Positions 33,778-42,568 of a DNA stretch of 44,409 nucleotides are shown here, piece by piece. The translations under genes and the position numbers were made by a program. The notes beneath the pieces are model-generated. The model saw only the letters and a program-made list of their open reading frames with translations. It was not told the DNA's origin and did no database searches. Numbering within the stretch: the stretch's first letter is position 1; every line of letters begins with the position of its first letter. The DNA lies in contig NZ_FNCS01000024.1 in the NCBI RefSeq assembly GCF_900100665.1, positions 1 to 44,409 of the forward strand. The letters are read 5' to 3'. This stretch comes from Pelagibacterium luteolum. Lineage in GTDB: Bacteria; Pseudomonadota; Alphaproteobacteria; Rhizobiales; Devosiaceae.

Positions 33778-35715
33778 TCACTTGCGGGGGGAGGCGCTGG
33801 CCGCGAACCGATTTTCACCGACAAGAGCCCTCATCTCTGGGCGCCGGAAATAGAGCGCCCGGCCGCAGCGCAGGGGCGCGTTTCCGCTGGTGAAAACGAT
33901 CTGCTCATCGGCACGCATGAGAGTGACTTCGTGGCTCAGTATGAGAGGGCGCTGGGAGAGCTGTTTCGAACGTGTCCGCGATGCGCCCATGTCTTTCGAC
34001 GTACTGGAAATCTGCGTAACCTCCACCGTCGTTGTGCCGCACCGCTTCGATATGTATTGAGCCGTATCAGTGTCGTTGATCGCCGAAAACGACACCCACG
34101 AGGCGGACTCGAACCATTTGCTGGTGGCGTCAGCTCCACCAAACGCCTCTCGCATCTGGCCCAGTGACTGAAACAGCATCACTAACGTAATGCCATATTT
34201 CCGTCCAGCGTCGCGGGCGGTTTCTAAAATGCGCATATAGCCCAGCCGCGCGGCCTCATCGAAAACGAACAAAGCCCGTTCCGACATTTCCCCTTTGCGA
34301 TTATAGACTGCCATGAGCAAGGCGCCGACAATCACCCGTGCCATGCCGGGGTGGTTTTCAAGCGTGAACAGGTCGATATTGATAAAGACGGTGCAAGCAC
34401 CATCAGCGATCTCATCGGTCCTAAAACTGTTTCCAGACACGAGCGAAGCGTAGTTTTCGTAAGACAGCCAGTGCGTCTCCTTCGCCGCTGTCCCATAAAC
34501 CCCGGAAAACGTTTGTGGCGTCATGTTCACAAAGGGCGCGACAATCTCGCGGACAAACCGCGATGTTGTTTCCTCGTGTAACTCACCTAGGGTCTTCTTG
34601 AGCGTCTCTTCCGGCTGCGCAAGGACCTGCCGCACGGTGCGCAAGCTGCGCTCGTTTGGTCGAGCGTCATCGTCAGTTTTTGAAGGCGCCCGCAATACAA
34701 CGTAGGCGATTATAGCGGTGATGAGTTGTTGGGCCGATGTTCTAAAGAACTCGTCTGATCCAGACGCCAATTGCGGGCGCTCGCTCATAATCCAGGCAGC
34801 GACCGATGCAATGTCCTGTTCTGGCGTGTTGCCATTCAGGCCGATCCAATCAAGGACATTAAAGCCAATCCGAGGCGCATTGGGATCGAGCGTAAAGACG
34901 GTCTGGCCATGCTTTTGACGGTGGGCGCTGACCATCGGCGCCACTTCAGTCGACGGGTCAAGGACCACAAGCGTGCCCTTGAACTTGAGTGCAGTGGGGA
35001 TGACGGTAGAGGTCGTTTTAAAGCCGCCCGATCCTGCAAAGACCAGACCGTGCGTCGACCCAAAGCTTGCGTCAAAACACAAAAGTGACGCCCGCCCGCC
35101 CCGGCCCCAGGTATGCTTGCGGCGAGGATCGAATTTGACGTCACCGATAAGCTCTTGATCGGGCCGAGATGCTTCACCGATTACAATTCCGCCGGTTTGC
35201 GGGAACAAGGCACGAGCAGCCGTTTTGCTCATCCATGTACTTTCACCGTGAACCGCCCTACGTCCTGTCAACCGGGTCGGCCCGATCGTCCCGAACCCTC
35301 CATTTCCAAGGACAACAATGCGTAGCGCCAACAGTGCAACCAAGAGGGTGATAATCATCCCGACGCGCGCACCGCCGTCCTGACGCACCAGTGCCGGGGG
35401 AACGACTGCCTGAACGATTGCAGGCTGCCACAGCGCAAGGACGATCGAAACGATCAGCGGTGCTAAAGTCCCCAACATGACACCTCCCGCGATCCGTCTG
35501 ACGTTTGGCGAACCTTTAGATCCGAACAAGACGATCAGACCCAATGCCGCCGTGCCAAGGTGGGGCAGGGCGCCCGGCAATAGGGCCCAACCCGGGTGAG
35601 CGAAGAGGTGCGGAGCGAGCGCCGCAAGCTTTGGTGCGTTACTCGCCAGGGTCAGAAAAGCGCCCAGTAAGAGAGCGCTAATCGCCCCGATCAGCACGTA
35701 GCCTTTTCGTGTCAT
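33778..35715 (-). CDS. traG: Conjugal transfer coupling protein TraG (VirD4-like)
   Basis: A 645-residue type IV coupling protein that delivers the relaxase-DNA complex to the Trb channel. It has N-terminal membrane segments (about 5-25, 55-65, 75-95, 118-137), a Walker A variant AGSGGFKTTS near residues 227-236, and Walker B ALFVFDEAARLGYM. The ATG at 35715 gives MTRKGYVLIGAISALL, the expected N-terminus; the frame runs further upstream through traD. It overlaps traD by 38 bases, as in Ti plasmids' traCDG operon. Confidence 0.95.
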   Translation of the reverse strand: MTRKGYVLIGAISALLLGAFLTLASNAPKLAALAPHLFAHPGWALLPGALPHLGTAALGLIVLFGSKGSPNVRRIAGGVMLGTLAPLIVSIVLALWQPAIVQAVVPPALVRQDGGARVGMIITLLVALLALRIVVLGNGGFGTIGPTRLTGRRAVHGESTWMSKTAARALFPQTGGIVIGEASRPDQELIGDVKFDPRRKHTWGRGGRASLLCFDASFGSTHGLVFAGSGGFKTTSTVIPTALKFKGTLVVLDPSTEVAPMVSAHRQKHGQTVFTLDPNAPRIGFNVLDWIGLNGNTPEQDIASVAAWIMSERPQLASGSDEFFRTSAQQLITAIIAYVVLRAPSKTDDDARPNERSLRTVRQVLAQPEETLKKTLGELHEETTSRFVREIVAPFVNMTPQTFSGVYGTAAKETHWLSYENYASLVSGNSFRTDEIADGACTVFINIDLFTLENHPGMARVIVGALLMAVYNRKGEMSERALFVFDEAARLGYMRILETARDAGRKYGITLVMLFQSLGQMREAFGGADATSKWFESASWVSFSAINDTDTAQYISKRCGTTTVEVTQISSTSKDMGASRTRSKQLSQRPLILSHEVTLMRADEQIVFTSGNAPLRCGRALYFRRPEMRALVGENRFAASASPRK

Positions 35716-35926
35716 CGTCAAAGATCGCTTTCCCGCGACGCCTGTATCGCGCACGTGTTTCATCATGGCCAAGCGCGTCAAAACCCTCCGAGAGCAGACC
35801 GAGCAGCACGGCCGGATCTTCATGACCAAGACCCGCTTTCACGATGAGCCCACCGAGCTGAATTTTTGAACGCGCATCACGTTTCCGATCGCGCGCGCGC
35901 TGAGCGCGATACTGCCGCTCAACCAT
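35678..35926 (-). CDS. traD: Conjugal transfer protein TraD
   Basis: An 82-residue, highly charged small protein with the TraD signature RSKIQLGGLIVKAGL near residue 20. TraD of the Ti-type systems is an accessory of the relaxosome/coupling complex. It overlaps traC (8 bases) and traG (38 bases), so the three are translated as a coupled set. Note the name: this is the short rhizobial TraD, not the F-plasmid coupling ATPase. Confidence 0.88.
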   Translation of the reverse strand: MVERQYRAQRARDRKRDARSKIQLGGLIVKAGLGHEDPAVLLGLLSEGFDALGHDETRARYRRRGKAIFDDDTKRLRADRGD

Positions 35927-36164
35927 CGCCAGTCTCTGCTTTGTCCGAATGTGCGGTCGGTGCCGTCCCGGATTGAAACTGGTGCGCGAGATCGCGCAGC
36001 CCTTTTAAGAGTGTACGGTCTGAGGCCTTCACTTCATGAAGCCCGGCTTTGACAGCCAGATGGCCGAGCCGTTCCGCCTCACGTGCTTCGGCGTGTCTCA
36101 GCTGTTCGTGGAGCTTGGAAATCTCATTTTTGATGTGTTCGGTTGATCGAGGAAGCCTGGTCAT
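35919..36164 (-). CDS. traC: Conjugal transfer protein TraC
   Basis: An 81-residue protein with a predicted coiled coil (IKNEISKLHEQLRHAEAREA) followed by RLGHLAVKAGLHEV, the TraC motif. It is an oriT-associated accessory factor in Ti-type transfer systems. The ATG at 36164 is preferred to upstream in-frame starts that would run through the oriT region. It is the first gene of the traCDG operon, divergent from traA, with the TraR-box candidate centred 71 bases upstream. Confidence 0.85.
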   Translation of the reverse strand: MTRLPRSTEHIKNEISKLHEQLRHAEAREAERLGHLAVKAGLHEVKASDRTLLKGLRDLAHQFQSGTAPTAHSDKAETGDG

Positions 36165-36226
36165 AGCGCCTTCGCGGTATGTGTGGATTTCGGTCCAGAT
36201 CATCGACGCTGATTGTCGCTTTCGCC

Positions 36227-36244
36227 ACTGCGGCTTCCCGAAGT
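36227..36244. promoter_or_regulatory. Second candidate TraR box, in the traC-traA divergent region
   Basis: ACTGCGGCTTCCCGAAGT is an 18-bp inverted repeat (one mismatched pair) flanked by CC and GG that extend the symmetry. It matches the traI-proximal site at 20058 in 14 of 18 positions, and the centred symmetry is the same. Ti plasmids have a tra box in exactly this traC-traA space controlling both operons. Confidence 0.7.
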
Positions 36245-36326
36245 GGCTGGTCGTTTTCCGACCAGCCATAGTCCCGGCATTTGGAAAATGCATCTGAGGG
36301 CGCGCTTATACGTCGCTGCGCGACGT
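36244..36326. other. oriT: Origin of transfer (oriT) region with three hairpins
   Basis: Between divergent traC and traA lie three perfect hairpins: TGGCTGGTCG/CGACCAGCCA (36244-36268), GCATTT/AAATGC (36277-36291) and ACGTCGC/GCGACGT (36310-36326). The stretch 36297-36310 reads on the minus strand TATAAGCGCGCCCT, matching the nic-region core of RSF1010/Ti-type (MobQ) oriTs (TAAGTGCGCCCT), with one base different. The exact nick is not asserted. Confidence 0.8.
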
Positions 36327-36404
36327 AGCCCGGAAGGCTTTGGTGACCGGACCCCGAAATTGTCTTTGCCAGTCTGGATGCGCTTTCGCGCCGGGGTGGC
36401 TCTA

Positions 36405-39400
36405 GTGGCGATCTATCACTTCGAAAGCCAGATCATCAGCCGCGGCGCCGGCCGCAGCGCTGTGGCGGCTGCCGCCTATCGCCATGCAGCCAAAATGGCG
36501 TTCGAGCGTGAAGGGCAGGTGGCCGACTTTTCCAACAAGACAAATGTCGCCTATGCCGAGTTCATGATGCCCGAAGATGCGCCTGGCTGGGTGACTGCCA
36601 TGATGGCGGATCGCAGCCCATCACAGATCGCCGAAGCGTTCTGGAACAAGCTCGAGAATTTTGAGGTTCGGGCCGATGCGCAGCTCGCCAAAGAGTTCGT
36701 TCTGGCTTTGCCCAAGGAGCTGACGAGGGCTCAGAACATCGCTCTGGTGCGCGATTTTATTGCCGCCCAGATGCTCTCGCGCGGCATGGTCGCCGACTGG
36801 GTCTATCACGATATCGACGCCAACCCGCATGTGCACATCATGACCAGTTTGCGCCCGCTGACCCATGACGGGTTTGGCGCCAAGAAGGTCGCGGTTGTCG
36901 ATCAAAACGGAGATCGGGTCCGCGGCAAAGACGGCAAGATTGTCTATGGGCTTTGGGCCGGAGACAAGGCAGTCCTCAATCAAATGCGCGAAGCCTGGGC
37001 GGCAGTTCAAAATGTCCATCTTGCAAAACACGGCATCGATGCACGGGTCGATCATCGCTCCTATGAGGCGCAGGGGATCGATCTGACCCCGCAGGGCAAG
37101 GTCGGAGTGCAAACGCGCAATATCGCCGAGAGGGCCAAAGCCGAAGGGCGCGGTATCGATCTTGACCGCATGGCGCTGCACGAACAGCTGCGGCGCGAAA
37201 ACGCTGCCCGCATTGCCCGGCGTCCCGAGATCGTCATCGATGCGATCTCAAACGAAAAGAGTGTCTTTAATCACCGCGATATCGCCAGACACCTCCATCG
37301 CTGGATCGATAATGGGGCGCAGTTTCAAAATCTCTTTGCCCGCATCATGGCCAGTTCCGAACTGGTCATGCTGGCGGCCCAGGGCGTTGATCCCGATACC
37401 GGGAAAGTGACACCCAGCCAGTTTGCCACCCGCGCGATGGTGCGGGTTGAAGAGACAATGGCCAAACAGGCGCGCCATCTCTCAACCCATGGTGGGTTCG
37501 GTGCAGATGGTCGTGTTCGCGATCACGTGCTGGCGTCCCATACTCAGCTCTCCGATGAACAGCGCAACGCCATAGCGCATGTGACCGGTGATGCCCGTTT
37601 GGCGCTGATCGTTGGTCGGGCTGGTGCGGGCAAAACGACAATGATGCGCGCCGCGCGGGAAATCTGGGAAGCGTCGGGCTATCGTGTTGTCGGCGGTGCG
37701 TTGGCCGGCAAGGCAGCCGATGGTTTGCAGACTGAGGCGGGGATTGAAAGCCGCACGCTCGCCTCCTGGGCGCTGCAATGGGAGCGGGGACGCTTAAAGC
37801 TCAATAACCGGACCGTCTTCGTTCTCGATGAAGCGGGCATGGTCTCTTCACGCCAGATGGCTGACTTCGTTTCCGCTGTTGCCTACGCTGGCGCAAAGAT
37901 CGTCCTTGTCGGTGATCCCGATCAGCTGCAACCGATCGCAGCGGGCGGTGCGTTCAGGGCGCTGTCGGAAGAGGTCGGGTTTGCCGAGCTCTCGACCATC
38001 TATCGCCAGCGCGAAGCGTGGATGCGCGACGCCTCAATGGCGCTGGCACAGGGCAGGGTGGATCAAGCTCTCTCTGCCTATCATCAACGTGGCCACATTA
38101 TCGAAAGGGCGACAAAGGACGAGGCGATTGCGTCCATGGTGGCCGATTGGGTCGCCGACTACGATCCCCAAAATAGCCCGACCCTGATGCTCGCCTTTAT
38201 GCGCAAGGATGTGGCCCAGCTCAATGCGCTGGCGCGGGAAGCGCTGTGCGAGAAGGAGATGATCGCAGAGGGCGAGCCGTTCCGGACCATCAACGGTCAG
38301 CGCAAGTTTGCGGCCGGCGACAGGGTGGTGTTTTTACAAAACGAGGCCTCCCTTGGCGTCAAGAACGGCATGCTGGGGCGCGTGGTTGCAGCCGAGCGCG
38401 GCAAGATAACTGTCGATATCGGAGACGGGCAGGGCGCACATCAGGTCACAATCGAACAGCATTTTTATGCCCAGATCGATCATGGCTATGCCACGACCAT
38501 TCACAAAAGCCAGGGCGTCACTGTCGACCGGGTCAAGGTGTTGGCGTCTTCTCTCTTTGACCGGCATTTGAGCTATGTGGCGCTGACCCGCCACCGGGAT
38601 GGTGTGCAGCTTTATGCCGGCGCCGATGAATTCAAACGCGCCGTGCGGACTGATCACGCCCAAGGGGTCAGGGGCGTGATGGTTGCGACCGGACAGGCAA
38701 AATTCCGGGAGGGTGACGATGGAAAACCCACCCCGTATGTCGATCTGCGCGATAGCTCAGGTAAGACGCATCGGCTGTGGGGCGTGACGCTGCCCGAGAC
38801 GCTCAAAAGGGCAGGGGCGAGGGTAGGGGACACTGTTACCCTCACGAGGAAAGGCACAGAGGACGTGACCGTCAAGGTGCCGGTCACGGATCCCTTAAGC
38901 GGGGTAAACCGGTTCGAGGACAAGACTGTCGAACGCAATGTCTGGGTCGCGACCCGGCACGACATCTCTCACCAGGATCGCACGCAGGTCACCGAACAGT
39001 CGGCGCAGCCTTCAGCCCTGTTTCACCAGCTCGTTGCCAGCCTGTCGCGGTCGCGGGCCAAGGCGACAAGCCGCGACTTTGCCGGCTCCGCCCTTCACGC
39101 TGACGCCGTCGCCTATGCCACACGGCGCGGGCTGGATGGGGCCAGGGTGATTACGGCGGCCCTCCGCAATCAGGCCAACTGGCTCACCCAACAGCGCGAG
39201 CGGTTGGCCCATGCGGGCGAGAAACTCGGCGCTCTTGTCGCGCACTTCGGATTTCACAAGGTCACCGCTGAGGCAAAATCTGCTCAGCCTGGCGGCGACG
39301 GCCATTGGTTGGGTGGCCGGACGACCTGGACCCACACCATCGCACAGTCCGTGGAGACCGCATTGCACGCAGACGCCCAGCTCACCGTTTTATGGTCAGA

Positions 39401-40091
39401 GCTCAAGGAGCGCTTTGGCTTTGTCTATGAGGCGCCGCACGCGGCGATCGCGGCCATGAAGATAGAAAAGACGCTTGAGAGTGACAGGGCCGCCTTAAAG
39501 AGTATCGCCGACCAGCTCACCCGCGATCCGGAAGCCTTTGGCGCGCTGCGCGGCAAAACGGGACTGTTCGCATCGCGCGCGGACAAGGCTGAGCGCAACA
39601 TGGCGCTCAACAATGTCCCGGCGCTGCGCCGCGAGATCGCCAATTATTGTCGGCTCCGCGACGAGACCATCGGCCATCTCACAGCCGACCTGTCACGCGC
39701 GCGGGAGCTTCAGAGCATCGATGTGCCAAAGGTATCGGCAGAAGCACAACGCGTCCTTGAGCGCATCGCCGCTGCGAAGACAAATGCCGACCTTAACGCC
39801 CGCATCGCGCACGAACTCAGTGACAAGCAGCTCAGAAGCGAGATCGCGCGCCTCAATGCCGCCCTCAAGCAAAAGTTTGGCGAACGAGCTTTTGCGTCAC
39901 GCGAGCCTATGGGCCCGGACTTCGAAGCTGTGGCCGAAGGGATATCTGAGGGAGAGCGATCAAACCTGACCCGAGCATGGACGGTGTTACGCGCCGCCCG
40001 GACGATTGCCGCCCATGAAAAACGAGTGGAGCACGATCGTGATCTGGGCAGACAAAAAATGAGGGTACATGGTCAGGGGCTTGTAAGATGA
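36405..40091 (+). CDS. traA: Conjugal transfer relaxase/helicase TraA
   Basis: A 1228-residue bifunctional relaxase. The N-terminal MobQ relaxase domain (MobA/MobL) has a candidate nucleophile Y25 (AAYRHAAK) and the metal-binding histidines H135, H142 and H144 in YHDIDANPHVHIM. A RecD-like helicase follows, with Walker A GRAGAGKTT near residue 404 and Walker B VLDEAGMV near 473, ending in a long helical tail. The start is GTG at 36405, giving VAIYHFESQIISRG like other TraA proteins; the frame is open further upstream into oriT but is unconserved there. It overlaps traF by 4 bases. Confidence 0.93.
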   Translation: MAIYHFESQIISRGAGRSAVAAAAYRHAAKMAFEREGQVADFSNKTNVAYAEFMMPEDAPGWVTAMMADRSPSQIAEAFWNKLENFEVRADAQLAKEFVLALPKELTRAQNIALVRDFIAAQMLSRGMVADWVYHDIDANPHVHIMTSLRPLTHDGFGAKKVAVVDQNGDRVRGKDGKIVYGLWAGDKAVLNQMREAWAAVQNVHLAKHGIDARVDHRSYEAQGIDLTPQGKVGVQTRNIAERAKAEGRGIDLDRMALHEQLRRENAARIARRPEIVIDAISNEKSVFNHRDIARHLHRWIDNGAQFQNLFARIMASSELVMLAAQGVDPDTGKVTPSQFATRAMVRVEETMAKQARHLSTHGGFGADGRVRDHVLASHTQLSDEQRNAIAHVTGDARLALIVGRAGAGKTTMMRAAREIWEASGYRVVGGALAGKAADGLQTEAGIESRTLASWALQWERGRLKLNNRTVFVLDEAGMVSSRQMADFVSAVAYAGAKIVLVGDPDQLQPIAAGGAFRALSEEVGFAELSTIYRQREAWMRDASMALAQGRVDQALSAYHQRGHIIERATKDEAIASMVADWVADYDPQNSPTLMLAFMRKDVAQLNALAREALCEKEMIAEGEPFRTINGQRKFAAGDRVVFLQNEASLGVKNGMLGRVVAAERGKITVDIGDGQGAHQVTIEQHFYAQIDHGYATTIHKSQGVTVDRVKVLASSLFDRHLSYVALTRHRDGVQLYAGADEFKRAVRTDHAQGVRGVMVATGQAKFREGDDGKPTPYVDLRDSSGKTHRLWGVTLPETLKRAGARVGDTVTLTRKGTEDVTVKVPVTDPLSGVNRFEDKTVERNVWVATRHDISHQDRTQVTEQSAQPSALFHQLVASLSRSRAKATSRDFAGSALHADAVAYATRRGLDGARVITAALRNQANWLTQQRERLAHAGEKLGALVAHFGFHKVTAEAKSAQPGGDGHWLGGRTTWTHTIAQSVETALHADAQLTVLWSELKERFGFVYEAPHAAIAAMKIEKTLESDRAALKSIADQLTRDPEAFGALRGKTGLFASRADKAERNMALNNVPALRREIANYCRLRDETIGHLTADLSRARELQSIDVPKVSAEAQRVLERIAAAKTNADLNARIAHELSDKQLRSEIARLNAALKQKFGERAFASREPMGPDFEAVAEGISEGERSNLTRAWTVLRAARTIAAHEKRVEHDRDLGRQKMRVHGQGLVR

Positions 40092-40615
40092 CAAAGCGTT
40101 CGACGACGTTTCTGATCGCGCTTTGCGCATCGCTTCTAGCAGGTCTGGCCACACTTGCCTTGGGCAACTATCGGCTCAATTTCAGTCCGAGTAGCGCTTA
40201 TGGTCTTTGGCAAATCGAACCGCTCGTGCGAGCTGTCCGTGTGGGAGATCGCCTTTTTGTTTGTCCGCCAACGGGCGAGATAACTCAGTTAGGACGGGAA
40301 AGGGGGTATCTGGCAAATGGGCTCTGCCCGTTAAACGTCGGCCCCTTGATAAAAACCGTTGCTGCTCTGCCGGGCCAGTCGATCGAGGTCGGCGACCAAG
40401 TTGTTATCGATGGCAATGCGCTGACGAACTCGACCCCTCTGGAGGTCGACGCTCGAGGGCGTGTCATGGGACGGTATGGTGGCGGCAGAGTACCCAAGGG
40501 CACGGTTTTTCTGCATTCTGAATTTTTTGGCTCTTACGACTCCCGCTACTTCGGCCCAGTCCCCACCGAGGGGGTTCTCGGATTGGCGCGGGAGGTGGTC
40601 ACCTTTGCTCCGTGA
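40088..40615 (+). CDS. traF: Conjugal transfer peptidase TraF (S26 family)
   Basis: A 175-residue signal-peptidase-like protein anchored by an N-terminal membrane helix (FLIALCASLLAGLATLAL). The catalytic dyad is Ser35 or Ser36 in SPSSAYGLW and Lys89 in LIKTVAALPGQ. The C-terminal HSEFFGSYDSRYFGPV is typical of TraF. TraF matures the TrbC pilin (18057-18398). ATGA overlap couples it to traA, and its end overlaps traB by 11 bases. Confidence 0.9.
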   Translation: MTKRSTTFLIALCASLLAGLATLALGNYRLNFSPSSAYGLWQIEPLVRAVRVGDRLFVCPPTGEITQLGRERGYLANGLCPLNVGPLIKTVAALPGQSIEVGDQVVIDGNALTNSTPLEVDARGRVMGRYGGGRVPKGTVFLHSEFFGSYDSRYFGPVPTEGVLGLAREVVTFAP

Positions 40616-41774
40616 CCAGTGGTGGTACTCTCTTGGTTTGATTGCAGCGAGCGGGGTGTCAGGAGCCATCGGGTGGAGCGGATCTGCGCTGACCCTGCCA
40701 GCAAGTTGCGTCTTTCCAACACTTTGGGCTTTCGCACCCAATCGCCTTATCGCGGCACTCGTGACGCTCGCCTATTTTCTCTCGGCATCACGCGGCCTCC
40801 CCGTTGGAGCTGCAAACTTTTTTGGTGCGAGCATGCTGATGGGGATCGCGCTCTGGATCGCCGCGTCGCTTGTATTTGTGAGCGTTTATTTTGTGCTTTG
40901 GTCCTCAAGGAGCGGATGGTCGCGAGCCGTACGCTACGTGGTGGCGTCGGCGCTAATGAGTGTTCCGCCATTGGGCATTTTAGGCTGGGCAAACCCTATT
41001 ACGGCCGCCGGGATCCTTTTTCCAGGCTGGGGATGGTGGGGGCTCGCAGCCATGGTCATTGGCTTGATGACCATGACTACCAGGTTATGGCCGGTCTTCG
41101 CACTGTTTGCGATGTCGGTCACCACACTAGCATCCAGCGCGTCAGTAGCCGACTTCCCGGAAGGATGGCGGGCTCTAGACACTAGGTTTTCAACGACTGC
41201 GGCATCTCAAACGACCGGTTATGAACAGCAGCTTGCGACGATTAGATTGGTGAAAGCGGCCGTGCGCAGCGGGGCTAATACAATCATTTTACCTGAGAGT
41301 GCCCTTGGCATTTGGACTGCGACGACCGAGGCGCTCTGGGCTCGGGAACTAAAAGGGTCCGACGTCGTGGTCAATGGGGGCGCAATTGTGATCGACGAAG
41401 ATGGGTATGACAACGTCATGGTCCAGGTGAGCTCTGATGGTGGGAAGCCTATATATCGCCAACGGATGCCAGTTCCTGTCTCAATGTGGCATCCCTGGGC
41501 AGCAGGTGGCGCAAAAGCGCGTTTTCTCGAAAATCCTATTACAGTGCTTAGAGATCATCAGATCGCGCCGCTCATTTGCTATGAGCTGCTCCTCGTATGG
41601 CCGGTTTTGCAATCAATGCTGTTTGACCCACAGGTCCTTGTTGCCACCGGGAACGGATGGTGGACTGAAGGTACAAATATCGTGGCGATACAAACGGTGA
41701 GTGCCAATGCCTGGGCTCAACTATTTAATCTGCCCGTTTTCATCGCCGTAAACCAACCACGAGGCGAACTCTAG
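40605..41774 (+). CDS. traB: Conjugal transfer protein TraB
   Basis: A 389-residue polytopic membrane protein with several N-terminal membrane segments and a C-terminal nitrilase-like domain resembling apolipoprotein N-acyltransferase. The catalytic Glu (ILPESALG) and Cys (PLICYELLL) are present; the region normally holding the catalytic Lys reads YRQRMPVPV. The start TTG at 40605 is supported by GGAGGT 8 bases before and by overlap with traF. It ends the traAFB operon; no traH follows, though Ti plasmids have one. Confidence 0.85.
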   Translation: MLRDQWWYSLGLIAASGVSGAIGWSGSALTLPASCVFPTLWAFAPNRLIAALVTLAYFLSASRGLPVGAANFFGASMLMGIALWIAASLVFVSVYFVLWSSRSGWSRAVRYVVASALMSVPPLGILGWANPITAAGILFPGWGWWGLAAMVIGLMTMTTRLWPVFALFAMSVTTLASSASVADFPEGWRALDTRFSTTAASQTTGYEQQLATIRLVKAAVRSGANTIILPESALGIWTATTEALWARELKGSDVVVNGGAIVIDEDGYDNVMVQVSSDGGKPIYRQRMPVPVSMWHPWAAGGAKARFLENPITVLRDHQIAPLICYELLLVWPVLQSMLFDPQVLVATGNGWWTEGTNIVAIQTVSANAWAQLFNLPVFIAVNQPRGEL

Positions 41775-42247
41775 ACGAGATGTTCAGCTAGCCTCCGCAC
41801 GAAATAGCACGGTGGGAAGCCTGTATGCCGAGGGCCTCGCCATCGTCCGTTCGGTCGAGGGCCTAGTTTCGCTCTGTCTGAGACAGCCTCACTCTGTGGG
41901 CGAATAGTCCTTAAGTTTTAGAGTTGGCGGTGGGGAGCCATAGCGGCAAGTTCGCCATTGCGATTACCGTCAGGCAGTGCACTTCACGACGGGTGTCGAT
42001 GCGGTTCCCTTTGAGGCGATCACCCAGAGCATGTGAGTTCTCCTACTTCCATAAAAGGCGGTTTGCAGAATGTGTTTAGGGTAGGACGTCAGCTCGCGCT
42101 CAGTTGACCGGGGCGCTGGGCAAGTGATCCTAAAACAGATCATCGCGATCGCGCTTATGTACGCAAACGTATCACGTCCGTTGAGCATTCGGCAGAAGAT
42201 ATCTATACGTATCAGATCTTGAAGTCATCAACTGAAAGGTAACATGA
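41775..42247. other. Intergenic region after traB
   Basis: No recognisable gene on either strand; the traH gene expected from Ti plasmids is absent. The last 70 bases contain the promoter and operator of the XRE gene. Two short direct copies of GAGGGCCT near 41829 and 41857 are the only other pattern seen. Confidence 0.5.
42181..42213 (+). promoter_or_regulatory. Promoter and operator-like repeat of the XRE gene
   Basis: TTGAGC (42181-42186) and TATACG (42204-42209) are spaced by 17 bases. Overlapping the -10, GATA-N8-TATC (42198-42213) is a hip-like operator spacing, and ACGTATCA occurs here and again about 40 bases upstream. Autorepression by the XRE protein is inferred. Confidence 0.5.
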
Positions 42248-42568
42248 ATGTCTGCCGGCTCTATTGCGCTGCACGAGATTGGTGCCGAGCTCAAGCAGGC
42301 GCGGATTGCTGCGGCTCTGACTCAGGAGCAAGTCGCCGAACGCGCTGGCATCTCACGGCCCCGCTATCGCGATATTGAAACGGGCGTTGCTGCAGCGCGG
42401 GCGACAACTCTTATCAATATCGCTCGTGCGGTCGGCCTGGAGGTCATGTTGATCCCACACGTTATGGTTCCTGCGGTCAATGCCCTGTTGCGACCCTACG
42501 ATGACGAAAGCGATCTTCCTGCCTTTGTCTCACAACCTGATGAGGTCGATAGTGGCCCCAAACGATAG
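42248..42568 (+). CDS. XRE-family regulator (HipB-like)
   Basis: A 106-residue protein with an Xre helix-turn-helix (LTQEQVAERAGISRPRYRDI) and a C-terminal tail EVMLIPHVMVPAVNALLRPY ending in a DESDLPAFV segment that recalls HipB-type antitoxins. The ATG at 42248 is 7 bases after AAAGGT; an earlier ATG at 42244 is in another frame. No kinase gene follows; only a degenerate stretch (42584-42683) vaguely recalls the HipA N-terminus. It may be an orphan antitoxin or a stand-alone repressor. Confidence 0.75.
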   Translation: MSAGSIALHEIGAELKQARIAAALTQEQVAERAGISRPRYRDIETGVAAARATTLINIARAVGLEVMLIPHVMVPAVNALLRPYDDESDLPAFVSQPDEVDSGPKR

